Positions 21,774 to 31,606 of a stretch of 64,000 nt of DNA are shown in pieces. The stretch is from contig CACLCL010000005.1 of the NCBI GenBank assembly GCA_902605445.1, forward strand, positions 1-64,000, in the 5' to 3' direction. A model generated the notes under the pieces. The model was not told where the DNA came from and searched no databases. It worked only from the letters and a program-made list of their open reading frames with translations. Within the stretch, counting starts at the first letter, position 1, and every line of letters starts with the position of its first letter. This stretch comes from an uncultured Bacteroidota bacterium. GTDB taxonomy: Bacteria > Bacteroidota > Bacteroidia > Flavobacteriales > Flavobacteriaceae. Position numbers and translations under genes: made by a program.

Positions 21774-22109
21774 CTAACCGCCAACACGTTTAACATTATA
21801 ACCTTCATTCTTAAGAAAATTCATAATTTCCTTTCGATTGTTACCTTGTATTATTATTGAATATTGTTTAACAGAACCCCCAACAGATAAAACTTGCTTA
21901 ATTTTCCTCGCTAAAGATTTAATTTGATGATTATTTATATTTTCAAATCCTTCGATAATTGTGTTAGGTCTTCCATTTCTTTTTTCGTATTTACAAATAA
22001 GAGGGGAGGACTGTTTATTTTTAATTGGGGATTTTTTATTATCAGAATTAGATATTTCTGAAAATTTGTGATTGGGGAAAATATTTCTTAATTGATCTTT
22101 TAAATCCAT
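21774..22109 (-). CDS. SUI1/eIF1-like translation factor (YciH family)
   Basis: RNGRPNTIIEGF, LKQVLSVGGSVK-like block, GNNRKEIMNFLKNEGYNVKRVGG. Confidence 0.87.
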   Translation of the reverse strand: MDLKDQLRNIFPNHKFSEISNSDNKKSPIKNKQSSPLICKYEKRNGRPNTIIEGFENINNHQIKSLARKIKQVLSVGGSVKQYSIIIQGNNRKEIMNFLKNEGYNVKRVGG

Positions 22110-23059
22110 TATTTTTTAAGGAGTCCAAGTTCAATTAATCTTTCATTTAGAAACTCCCCAGCAGTTATATCATTGTAAGCTTTTGGGAACTCATTTGAAA
22201 TACAAGAGTCAAGAACATTTAATTTCATTTCACTTACAGGATGCATAAAAAAAGGAATAGAATATCTTGATTTTTTTAATAATTCTTTATCAGGGTTAAC
22301 AACTCTGTGCACAGTTGATTTAAGTAAATTATTGGAATGTCTTGAAAGCATATCACCAATATTTATCATAAGCTCATCCTTGCTAGCAATAGCATCAATC
22401 CAATCACCATTAGTATTTTGAACCTGAAGACCTTTTCCGTGTGCGCCCATTAGTAATGTTATGAGGTTAATATCACCGTGTGCAGCTGCCCTTACCGCTT
22501 CCTTAGGATCTTCAGTAATTGGGGGATAATGAATTGGTCGAAGGATAGAATTCCCATTTTTAATATAATCATCAAAGTAATTCTCATCAATTTTTAGAAA
22601 TAGAGCTAATGCTCTCAACACATATTTAGCGGTTTTTTCTAAAGTTTGATATACCTGTTTTCCAACAACGTTGAATTCTGGAAGTTCCTCAACAGTTATA
22701 TTTGGGAAATAATTATATTTAGTTATTTCATCATCAGGAACATATTGTCCAAAATGCCAAAATTCTTTTAGATCCCCGTGTTTACTGCCTTTGGCACTTT
22801 CTTTTCCGTATGAAACATAGCCACGCTGACCAGAATATTCCGGATACTCATATTTTCTTTTAATCTCAGTTGGTAAATCAAAAAATAGTTTTATTTGTTT
22901 GTATAGTTTATCAACTAATTCGTCATCCAAAAAATGCCCTTTAACAGCGCAAAAACCTATTTCTTGGAAAGCTTCACCAATTGACTGGACAAAATTTGAT
23001 TTTTTTTCTAAATCTTCACTCAGAAAGTCTTTTAAATCTACAGAAGGAATTTGATTCAT
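22109..23059 (-). CDS. 2OG-Fe(II) oxygenase, isopenicillin N synthase family
   Basis: IPSVDLKDF N-terminus, AHGDINLITLLMGAHGKGLQV, STVHRVVNP. Confidence 0.9.
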   Translation of the reverse strand: MNQIPSVDLKDFLSEDLEKKSNFVQSIGEAFQEIGFCAVKGHFLDDELVDKLYKQIKLFFDLPTEIKRKYEYPEYSGQRGYVSYGKESAKGSKHGDLKEFWHFGQYVPDDEITKYNYFPNITVEELPEFNVVGKQVYQTLEKTAKYVLRALALFLKIDENYFDDYIKNGNSILRPIHYPPITEDPKEAVRAAAHGDINLITLLMGAHGKGLQVQNTNGDWIDAIASKDELMINIGDMLSRHSNNLLKSTVHRVVNPDKELLKKSRYSIPFFMHPVSEMKLNVLDSCISNEFPKAYNDITAGEFLNERLIELGLLKK

Positions 23060-23170
23060 AGTAAATGATTATTTAATCAAATATAATAAATGTTAATAAC
23101 TTAAATTTTAACTTCAAATAATCCATTTAGGATTTTACCAAAAATTAATAATTTGGTATAGTATAATAAT

Positions 23171-25144
23171 ATGAATTATTCAAATTCAAAAATAAGTACT
23201 AACACGCATATTAAGCTTTACAGTAACATGCTTCTTTCCAGAATGATTGAAGAGAAGATGCTTATCCTTTTAAGACAAGGGAAGGTGTCAAAATGGTTTT
23301 CAGGAATTGGTCAAGAGGCAATTTCAGTTGGTATTACCATGGCGATGGAAAATAATGAATATATATTACCAATGCATCGAAATTTAGGTGTTTTTACAAC
23401 CAGAGAAATACCTCTTTACAGACTTTTTTCGCAATGGCAAGGAAAGGCTAACGGCTTCACAAAAGGAAGGGACAGATCATTTCATTTTGGAACAAATAAA
23501 TATAATATTGTAGGTATGATATCGCATCTCGGACCTCAATTAGGTGTTGCCGACGGCATTGCATTACACAACCTGCTGGATAATAATAAAAAAGTTACTG
23601 CCGTATTTACAGGTGAAGGTGGCACTAGCGAAGGAGATTTTCATGAAGCATTAAATGTTGCATCCGTTTGGAAATTACCTATAATCTTTGTTATTGAAAA
23701 TAACGGTTATGGACTATCAACTCCAGTAAGTGAACAGTACAACTGCAAAAATTTATCTGACCGAGGCATAGGATATGGAATTGAATCAATGAAACTTGAT
23801 GGCAATAATATTATTGAAGTTTATTCAAAAATTAAAGAAATTAGAAAAAAAATAAAAAAAAGACCACAACCAATACTGGTAGAGTTTGAAACATTTAGAA
23901 TGCGTGGGCATGAAGAAGCTAGTGGAATTAAGTATGTTCCCAAAAAACTTTTAGATAAATGGGTAAAAAAAGATCCAATTTTAAATTATGAGAAATTTTT
24001 AATTGATTCTAAAATTTTAACTGATAAAAATATTAACTCAATAAAAAAAGATATTTCAAAGGAAATAGAGTTAAATATCAATAAAGCATTTGATGAAAAA
24101 AATATTATTTCAACAATTGATAAAGAATTAAATGATGTCTATCGTGATTTTAATTTTGAACCAGTGCAAAGGTCTAGTGTGGTCGAAGAAATGAGATTCG
24201 TTGATGCGATTTCTGATTCATTAAAAGAGTCAATGAATAAATATAACAATCTAGTTTTAATGGGTCAGGATATTGCAGAATATGGTGGCGTTTTTAAGGT
24301 TAGTGAAGGTTTTTTAGATTTATTTGGAAAAGAAAGGGTAAGAAATACCCCAATATGTGAATCATCAATAATTGAAGTTGCAATGGGGTTATCAATATGT
24401 AACAGAAAAAGTATTGTAGAATTGCAGTTTTCTGACTTTATATCATCAGGATTTAACCCAGTAGTAAATTATTTAGCAAAAATTCATTATCGATGGGGGC
24501 AAAATGCTGATATTGTTTTAAGAATGCCATGCGGAGGAGGAGTAGGGGCTGGACCTTTTCATTCTCAAACAAATGAGGCTTGGTTTACTAAAACAGCTGG
24601 CTTAATTGTTGTATACCCTGCATTCCCTGATGATGCAAAAGGACTATTGATTTCATCTATTGAAAATCCCAATCCTGTGATGTTTTTTGAGCATAAGGCT
24701 CTTTATAGAAGTATAAGAGGTAATGTGCCTAAAGGATATTATAATATTGAAATTGGTAAAGCTAAATTGATAAAAAATGGCAATAAAATTTCAATCATAA
24801 CCTATGGCCTTGGTGTTCACGAGGCAATAAAAGTTGTCGAAATGCACTCGATCGATTCCGATTTAATTGATTTGAGAACACTAAATCCCTTAGATGAAAA
24901 ATGTATTATCGATTCCGTAAAAAAAACCGGAAAAGCTATAATTTTACAAGAAGACAGTCTTTTCGGTGGTATTGCGTCAGAGATTTCATCAATAATTATG
25001 GAAAATTGTTTTGAATACTTGGATGCGCCTGTTAAACGAGTGGGAAGCCTTAACACCCCAATTCCTTTTGAAACAAATTTAGAAAAACAGTACCTGCCAT
25101 TTGATAGATTTGAAAAAGAACTTATAGAGTTACTCAATTATTAG
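23171..25144 (+). CDS. 2-oxoacid (branched-chain) dehydrogenase E1, alpha and beta subunits fused
   Basis: Alpha half GEGGTSEGDFHEALN (ThDP motif); beta half MGQDIAEYGGVFKVSEG, RMPCGGGVGAGPFHSQ. Confidence 0.93.
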   Translation: MNYSNSKISTNTHIKLYSNMLLSRMIEEKMLILLRQGKVSKWFSGIGQEAISVGITMAMENNEYILPMHRNLGVFTTREIPLYRLFSQWQGKANGFTKGRDRSFHFGTNKYNIVGMISHLGPQLGVADGIALHNLLDNNKKVTAVFTGEGGTSEGDFHEALNVASVWKLPIIFVIENNGYGLSTPVSEQYNCKNLSDRGIGYGIESMKLDGNNIIEVYSKIKEIRKKIKKRPQPILVEFETFRMRGHEEASGIKYVPKKLLDKWVKKDPILNYEKFLIDSKILTDKNINSIKKDISKEIELNINKAFDEKNIISTIDKELNDVYRDFNFEPVQRSSVVEEMRFVDAISDSLKESMNKYNNLVLMGQDIAEYGGVFKVSEGFLDLFGKERVRNTPICESSIIEVAMGLSICNRKSIVELQFSDFISSGFNPVVNYLAKIHYRWGQNADIVLRMPCGGGVGAGPFHSQTNEAWFTKTAGLIVVYPAFPDDAKGLLISSIENPNPVMFFEHKALYRSIRGNVPKGYYNIEIGKAKLIKNGNKISIITYGLGVHEAIKVVEMHSIDSDLIDLRTLNPLDEKCIIDSVKKTGKAIILQEDSLFGGIASEISSIIMENCFEYLDAPVKRVGSLNTPIPFETNLEKQYLPFDRFEKELIELLNY

Positions 25145-25216
25145 GGTAAACATATAATTCATTTTTTTTTTCTAAACTCATAAATCTTACTATTTTTGCA
25201 AATCTGATTATATCAA

Positions 25217-26725
25217 ATGGAATTAAAATCTGATATTGATTTATACAATTACCAGAGCGGTGCTATAGATAAAATTTTTCAAAGATTTGAAAGTTGTCCA
25301 AGTGACTATCGTTTACTTTATCAACTTCCTACTGGTGGTGGTAAGACAATTATTTTTTCTGAAATAGTTAGGAAATATATAAAACTAAAGAAAAAAAAGG
25401 TTGTTGTTTTAACCCACAGGATTGAATTGTGTAACCAGACATCAAAAGTACTAAACGATTTTAACGTTAAAAATAAAGTAATCAACAGCAAAGCATCATT
25501 AGATGATCAACATAATTATAGCTGTTTTGTTGCGATGGTTGAAACATTAAATAACAGGTTACATGATGGTAAATTAGATATTTCCGATGTAGGTTTATTA
25601 ATCATTGACGAGGCTCACTATAATTCATTCACTAAGTTATTCAAATTTTTTAGCAAGTCATTTCTTCTTGGAGTAACTGCAACACCATTAAGCTCAAATA
25701 TAAATTTACCAATGTCAGATAATTATGAAGAGTTGATTGTTGGCGAGTCAATCAGTGAATTAATAAAAAATAAATTTTTAGCAAAAGCTAATCTCTACAG
25801 CTACAATGTTGGACTTACAGGTCTTGTTGTTGGTGCCAACGGAGATTATACCGTTAAATCGTCTGAAGAGCTGTATACAAATAATGATATGCTTTCAAAA
25901 CTTTTATTAGCTTATGAAGAAAGATGTCACAACAAAAAAACACTAATTTTCAATAATGGTATTAGTACATCTCTAATAGTATACGATACATTTAAAAGGG
26001 CAGGTTATGAAATCAAGCATCTTGATAATACTGCCACAAAAAAACAACGTCATGAAATCTTAAAATGGTTTAAAAACACAGAAAATGCAATATTAACTTC
26101 TGTAAGTATTTTGACAACTGGTTTTGACGAACCCAGTGTTAAGTGTATAATAATAAACCGAGCTACTAAGTCATTAACCCTCTATTATCAAATGATAGGA
26201 AGAGGTTCTAGGATAATTAAGAACAAAAATTCCTTTGAGCTAATAGATCTTGGCAATAATTTTTACAGATTTGGGGAATGGGGGTCTGAAATTAACTGGC
26301 AAAAAATATTTAAGAACCCCATGAATTATTTGGACAGTATAATTTCAGATGAAGAGATTGAAGGAAGGTTTAGATATGAGATGCCGGACGAATTAAAAAA
26401 AATGTTTTCAAATTCAAAATGTCTAGATTTTAATGTTGAGGAAACTTATGTAAACTGTATTAAAAGGGGTGATTCTTCAAAAAAGGTTTTAGAAAAGGCT
26501 ATTGACCATCATTCGCTGATATGTATTGAAAATAGTGATGATGAGTTTGATGCTTTGATATTGGTTAAAGAATTAGGGGATCATATAAATTATATTATTA
26601 AGAGATACTCAAAATGTATAAGTAAAAGCACAAATAATTTTTTAGATTGGTTAACAGAAGATTATAAAAAGAGATTAAGGACAAATATTAGATATAATTT
26701 TGAAAAGATTAAAAACAAAAAATAA
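25217..26725 (+). CDS. DEAD/DEAH-box superfamily 2 helicase
   Basis: LPTGGGKTIIF Walker A, IIDEAH, GVTATP, QMIGRGSR. Confidence 0.92.
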   Translation: MELKSDIDLYNYQSGAIDKIFQRFESCPSDYRLLYQLPTGGGKTIIFSEIVRKYIKLKKKKVVVLTHRIELCNQTSKVLNDFNVKNKVINSKASLDDQHNYSCFVAMVETLNNRLHDGKLDISDVGLLIIDEAHYNSFTKLFKFFSKSFLLGVTATPLSSNINLPMSDNYEELIVGESISELIKNKFLAKANLYSYNVGLTGLVVGANGDYTVKSSEELYTNNDMLSKLLLAYEERCHNKKTLIFNNGISTSLIVYDTFKRAGYEIKHLDNTATKKQRHEILKWFKNTENAILTSVSILTTGFDEPSVKCIIINRATKSLTLYYQMIGRGSRIIKNKNSFELIDLGNNFYRFGEWGSEINWQKIFKNPMNYLDSIISDEEIEGRFRYEMPDELKKMFSNSKCLDFNVEETYVNCIKRGDSSKKVLEKAIDHHSLICIENSDDEFDALILVKELGDHINYIIKRYSKCISKSTNNFLDWLTEDYKKRLRTNIRYNFEKIKNKK

Positions 26726-26742
26726 TTTATTAAATTTAAACT

Positions 26743-27246
26743 ATGAGTATTATTAAATGGCATAAAAAACAAATTGAAAGAAATTTAAATTATTTTGGTT
26801 TTTCTGAATATCAAGGTTTCTGGATTTCTTTTATTAAAGGTCTTCTTTTTGGAATTTTAATAATGTGGTTCATTGGTTGCGAAAATAAAGCAGTAGTAAA
26901 ATCTCCACCAATTGAAAATATAAATAATCAAATTTCAAAAATCACCGATTATAAAGCTGGTGTTAAGGGAAATTGCGGAATGTGTAAAACTACAATAGAA
27001 AAGGCTGTCTTAAAAGTTGATGGAGTAGAGGAAGCAGATTGGGGTATTAGCTCTAAGATACTTAATATAAAATTTAAAGAAAATTTAAATAATATAGATG
27101 ATATAGTAAAAAAAATTGAATCTGCTATTAATATGTCAGGATATGAAACCATGAACACCACTGCTATTCAGGAGTCTTACGATGCTTTACCAATGTGTTG
27201 TAAGTACGATAGAAATATGATAGTTCCCGATTCAAAATATCAATAA
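26743..27246 (+). CDS. Membrane-anchored heavy-metal-associated (HMA) domain protein
   Basis: N-terminal TM helix ending in IGC, then CGMCKTTIEKAVLKVDGVEEADW HMA core. Confidence 0.75.
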   Translation: MSIIKWHKKQIERNLNYFGFSEYQGFWISFIKGLLFGILIMWFIGCENKAVVKSPPIENINNQISKITDYKAGVKGNCGMCKTTIEKAVLKVDGVEEADWGISSKILNIKFKENLNNIDDIVKKIESAINMSGYETMNTTAIQESYDALPMCCKYDRNMIVPDSKYQ

Positions 27247-27248
27247 AT

Positions 27249-28289
27249 TTGAATGCAAAAAGTAAAATAAATATTTTTAGAAAAAAACTAAGAAATTTAC
27301 TTTTCAAAATATCTCCTTTTAAAAAAACCAAAGAGAACAATTTTAATTTAGATATATCACAAGTAAAAAGAATTTTAATTTCAAGACCCAATCACAGACT
27401 TGGAAATATTTTATTATTAACGCCAATTGTACAGGAACTGAGAAATATTTTCCCAAATGCTTCAATAGATATTGTTCTTAAGGGGAATCTTGGCTATGTC
27501 GTATTTGAAAATTATATACAAGTAAGCAATATTATTAAACTAGAAAAAAAACCTTTTGATAATCTTTTTAAATATTTTATTGGCTGGACTGAGATATTTA
27601 ATAAGACATATGATATTGCAATAAGCGCGGGAAAGAAATCTTCATCCGGTAATATTGCAATAATGCTTTCAAAAGCAAAATATAAATTTTATAACATTGA
27701 AAATCAAACATTACATTTAAAGGAAAGATATTTCCATAATGCCTTAAATCCTATTTATAATTTTAGAAGTGTTTTATTGAATAATAACGATGGTCTTGTA
27801 TTTGATTCATACCCTAGATTAAAAATTAATTTAAGAGAGTATGAGATTGAAAATGGTAGTAATATTTTAAATAAGATATTTAATAATAATAAAAAAACCA
27901 TAGGAATTTTCACTTATGCAACCGGAGATAAGTGTTTTAGTAAATTATGGTGGAATATTTTTTACAGAGAAATTATAAAACTTGAACCTGAATACAATTT
28001 ATTAGAAATATTACCAAAGGAAAATGTATCACAAATTAACTTTTCGTTAAAAACTTATTACAGTAATGATATAAGAGAAATTTCTAGTGTTATGCATAAT
28101 CTACATCTATTTATTGGGGCTGATAGTGGATTAATGCATCTAGCAAGTGCAAGTAACACACAAACAATTGGTTTATTTAATATTACTGAACCTGAATTTT
28201 ATGGTGTTTATGGTGAAAATAACCTAAGCTTCAATTCAAAAGAAAATTCAATGCTGGAATTATTTAGCGAAATAGATAAGATAATATAA
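27249..28289 (+). CDS. Glycosyltransferase family 9 (heptosyltransferase-like)
   Basis: ILISRPNHRLGNILLLTPIVQEL, FIGADSGLMHLASA; TTG start. Confidence 0.85.
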   Translation: MNAKSKINIFRKKLRNLLFKISPFKKTKENNFNLDISQVKRILISRPNHRLGNILLLTPIVQELRNIFPNASIDIVLKGNLGYVVFENYIQVSNIIKLEKKPFDNLFKYFIGWTEIFNKTYDIAISAGKKSSSGNIAIMLSKAKYKFYNIENQTLHLKERYFHNALNPIYNFRSVLLNNNDGLVFDSYPRLKINLREYEIENGSNILNKIFNNNKKTIGIFTYATGDKCFSKLWWNIFYREIIKLEPEYNLLEILPKENVSQINFSLKTYYSNDIREISSVMHNLHLFIGADSGLMHLASASNTQTIGLFNITEPEFYGVYGENNLSFNSKENSMLELFSEIDKII

Positions 28290-28339
28290 ATAATTGTCCT
28301 ATAATTTATATTATGTTAAATAGGAAATGTAATTATAAT

Positions 28340-29962
28340 TTAAGATGATTTAATAATTCTGTGAACTTCTTCTCTATTCTGGAATTTAATTTTAATCAGA
28401 TAAATACCATTCATAATATTTTCAATTTGAATCGGTTTATGTGTGTACGATAAACCTGATTTAATCTTTCTTCCGTTAAGATCATAAATTTCAAATAAAA
28501 ACTCATTTTCAAATTCATGACTTGTGACCTTAATTTCATTTTGAAAAGGATTTGGAGAAATTCTAAAAATCTTTTTATCAAGTCTATGATCAGTTAATGT
28601 ATTACTGTAACAATTCTCTTCAACCGAATACTCATCCCTTACAAGCTCTGATATTTTATTTTGACTAAAACTTTCATTATTTGTATGATTATAAAAGGTT
28701 GAGTCTAGAGCAAAATCATCAGCACCAAGATAATCTTGTAATAAAGTCCCAAGGGTTTCCCTATAATCAAATTGAAATGTCTCTAATTGCCAGTTATTAT
28801 TTTCAGAAGCTTCAGTTAAATCAGGATTAGTTCCTGAAACACCCCCGTTAATTGCAGTACCGAATACAAACATTGGAGCAATTTCCCCGTGATCAGTTCC
28901 TAAATTACCATTTTCTTTTGCTTTTCTGCCAAACTCTGAAAATGTTAGGCCAACTACATCATCTTGAAAACCTTGAGCAATTATATCATCCATAAAACTA
29001 GAAATTGCATTATTTAGCTCGGTTAAAAGATTATTATGATCACCCTGTAAATCACCAGCAGATTGTACCTGACTAAAGTGTGTGTCAAAACCATTTAGTT
29101 TTACTAAATACACTTTAGATTCCAGACCACCACTTATCAATCTTGCAACGGTTTTTAATTGATTTGACAAGTCTGAGTCTTCATATGTGACTGAATTTGA
29201 TCCATTATTAAAAGAGTTTGATATTGCTTCTGAATATAATGTTGATATTTGATCATTATCAATAATGTATTGTAATTCCTCACCATAATGCGAATTTGGA
29301 ATATATGTAGGCGGCTCCCCTCCTAATCCACTTAAAACTGAATAAAATCCTGAGGTATCTTGTCCTTCAATATTTATAGACAAACCGTGTTCCTCAGCTC
29401 CGTGAAAACCCAATGAGCCAGTTTTTGAACCAATCTCAACTCCAATTGGAAATGACTGTTGAACTAAGTCATAATAATAAGATTCTATAAATCTTCCTAT
29501 CCAGCCTGAATCTCCACCATTATCCCAACTATTACCGTCATTTCCTGTATTATACACATCTGTAGATGCAAAATGGCTTTTATTCTGTGATGGATAACCA
29601 ACAGCCTGTAATATTCTTAAAAAACCTGAATCATATAAATTCTTAAAACCAGTTAGTGATGGATGTAATCCTATCTGTTGTGTATCATCCAGTGTTGTGT
29701 CGAGATTTATGAAAGAATTAGCTCCAGTGTCAGAAACTTTGATTGTAGGTCTTAAATTGCTATATAAATCGTATTGATTTAATGGAACTAAAGTGTTTAA
29801 TCCATCATTTCCCCCTCCTAAATATATTAAGACTAATTTTCTGTTACTTATATCACAATTAATAAATTTTTTACCAATATTTAATGCATTAGTTATTTGA
29901 GCAGGAAAAAGACTTACAGCTGATGCAGTTGTTGTTAATTTTATAAAATTTCTTCTTTTCAT
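28340..29962 (-). CDS. DUF1501 protein with Tat-like signal and T9SS type A C-terminal sorting domain
   Basis: MKRRNFIKLTTTAS, YLGGGNDGLNTLVP, FSEFGRK; C-terminal RISPNPFQNE...GIYLIKIK...HRIIKSS. Confidence 0.9.
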   Translation of the reverse strand: MKRRNFIKLTTTASAVSLFPAQITNALNIGKKFINCDISNRKLVLIYLGGGNDGLNTLVPLNQYDLYSNLRPTIKVSDTGANSFINLDTTLDDTQQIGLHPSLTGFKNLYDSGFLRILQAVGYPSQNKSHFASTDVYNTGNDGNSWDNGGDSGWIGRFIESYYYDLVQQSFPIGVEIGSKTGSLGFHGAEEHGLSINIEGQDTSGFYSVLSGLGGEPPTYIPNSHYGEELQYIIDNDQISTLYSEAISNSFNNGSNSVTYEDSDLSNQLKTVARLISGGLESKVYLVKLNGFDTHFSQVQSAGDLQGDHNNLLTELNNAISSFMDDIIAQGFQDDVVGLTFSEFGRKAKENGNLGTDHGEIAPMFVFGTAINGGVSGTNPDLTEASENNNWQLETFQFDYRETLGTLLQDYLGADDFALDSTFYNHTNNESFSQNKISELVRDEYSVEENCYSNTLTDHRLDKKIFRISPNPFQNEIKVTSHEFENEFLFEIYDLNGRKIKSGLSYTHKPIQIENIMNGIYLIKIKFQNREEVHRIIKSS

Positions 29963-29972
29963 CTAAATAAAT

Positions 29973-31604
29973 TTACATTAATTGGTTTTCAGGGGCATTA
30001 ACCATTGCTCCAATAAGAACGTCAAGCCTATTTTTTACAATTGTACTGTCTCCATCAGCTACATAATTATTCCAAGTATCAGTCCAATAATAGTCAGGGT
30101 AACCATCCAATACAAGCTCGGCAAAATAATTAATTCGGTCTTGGTCAATACTAAAAGGATATAAGAATTCTGCTAGATCATTAATCAAATTATTTAAATT
30201 CTGTGGGGATGTAATATTATTTTCAACAAAAGACACAGAGTTTAAAGCTGAACCAAACTGACCGTTTTGCCCTAATGCATTTCTTCCAGTAATCAGGCAT
30301 TCGATCATCCTATATCTTGCCAATATTGTACTTGACGAAAACCATTGTCTATCAAAATCGGGTGCTTGATATATTGCTGGGTAGCCCGCAACAGTATCTG
30401 GAGCAAAAAGAATCATTCCTGCCATTGGCCAATATGCATTCTGTAAAAAATACATTGAAAATCTATAATAATTATCCAAATCATCAATGGGACTAGGAAT
30501 TATAAACCCAAAATTGTTAATCGCAGTTGCTATCAGTTGCAAAGGTGATTTAATAATCGAACCAGTAATTTCATCAGATGGGTTGGAGTCATCAGAATCA
30601 TAAAAATGCTGTGAGGACAACAAAGTTGTGACAATTGGTAGCATTTCGTAATTATTACTCATTAATTGTTGTGCTAGAGGATAAATTATATCATTTTGAA
30701 TATTTTCATCCCATTCGCTTTTTACAAAAAATCTGTAGATTTTTTCAACATATGCAATTGCTGTAGCTTCCTTGTCAAAAACCATGTCAACAAACTCGTG
30801 AAGTTCATCCATTATTGAATTATAATCTGTTCCACCTTGTAATTCGTAATTATCAAATGCATGACTAAATTGTTTATCGTTTTGGTCATGTTGATTTACA
30901 TTTATTCTTCCCATTGGAATGCTTGTATCACTATCAATAATAGTTCTATCCAACTGAGTTTTAAAACCTGAAAATACTTTTGCTGCCTCTACTACATCAT
31001 TTTCTGTATAGTTTGTATAATCCCCCTCTCCTATTTGTTCACCTTTTGTAATTGTAAATAACTCTAAAAATTCTCTAGCATAATTTTCGTTTGGATTATT
31101 AGCATTATTTTGAGTATTGTCAAGGTAGTTTAGCATTGCATTATCCATTGTGATTTTCTTTGCAAGAACCTTTAAATTACCAACAGAATAATATTCCAAG
31201 AGTTTTAAATGATCATAAAAATAATGTGAAGCACCTACATCTCCACTAGCTATTGTGAATGTTGTATGAAGAAAAAATTGAAGTTTATCCTTCAAACTAA
31301 CTCTATTAATCATATTGTAAAACCACCACTGAGATAGTAGTTTTCTTTTTCTCGCTTGATTAGGTATGTCTGGAGGATATATTCCAGACGATAACCAAAA
31401 TCCATGAGGATTATCAGTTGGTAGCGGGTCATAAGGTTCAGTATAACTAACTGTGTCATCTTGAAGAAGTAAATCAATTGCTTCATTGGCAGTCATATTT
31501 GAAACTGTATAAAGCAAATCTTTATTATAATGAAAACATGCACGCTTTAGCAAGTGTTTTGCTCTTGTGACACCTAAATTTGAAGTTAGAGGAGATAATG
31601 ACAT
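29973..31604 (-). CDS. DUF1800 domain protein
   Basis: AKHLLKRACFHYN, LLSQWWFYNMI, HTTFTIASGDVG, NENYAREFLELFTI. Confidence 0.9.
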   Translation of the reverse strand: MSLSPLTSNLGVTRAKHLLKRACFHYNKDLLYTVSNMTANEAIDLLLQDDTVSYTEPYDPLPTDNPHGFWLSSGIYPPDIPNQARKRKLLSQWWFYNMINRVSLKDKLQFFLHTTFTIASGDVGASHYFYDHLKLLEYYSVGNLKVLAKKITMDNAMLNYLDNTQNNANNPNENYAREFLELFTITKGEQIGEGDYTNYTENDVVEAAKVFSGFKTQLDRTIIDSDTSIPMGRINVNQHDQNDKQFSHAFDNYELQGGTDYNSIMDELHEFVDMVFDKEATAIAYVEKIYRFFVKSEWDENIQNDIIYPLAQQLMSNNYEMLPIVTTLLSSQHFYDSDDSNPSDEITGSIIKSPLQLIATAINNFGFIIPSPIDDLDNYYRFSMYFLQNAYWPMAGMILFAPDTVAGYPAIYQAPDFDRQWFSSSTILARYRMIECLITGRNALGQNGQFGSALNSVSFVENNITSPQNLNNLINDLAEFLYPFSIDQDRINYFAELVLDGYPDYYWTDTWNNYVADGDSTIVKNRLDVLIGAMVNAPENQLM

Positions 31605-31606
31605 AA

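Noticed and set aside
23171-25144. Fused E1 alpha-beta 2-oxoacid dehydrogenase considered as novel
   Set aside because: The same fusion is known in Bacteroidota; both halves look normal.
25217-26725. DEAD/DEAH helicase considered as part of a defence system
   Set aside because: No nuclease, methyltransferase or other defence partner adjacent; neighbours are housekeeping-like, so no support for a defence island.
28296-28333. TCCTAT...ATAGGA inverted repeat between convergent genes, considered as a terminator
   Set aside because: Only 6-bp AT-rich arms, long loop and no clean T tract; too weak to call.
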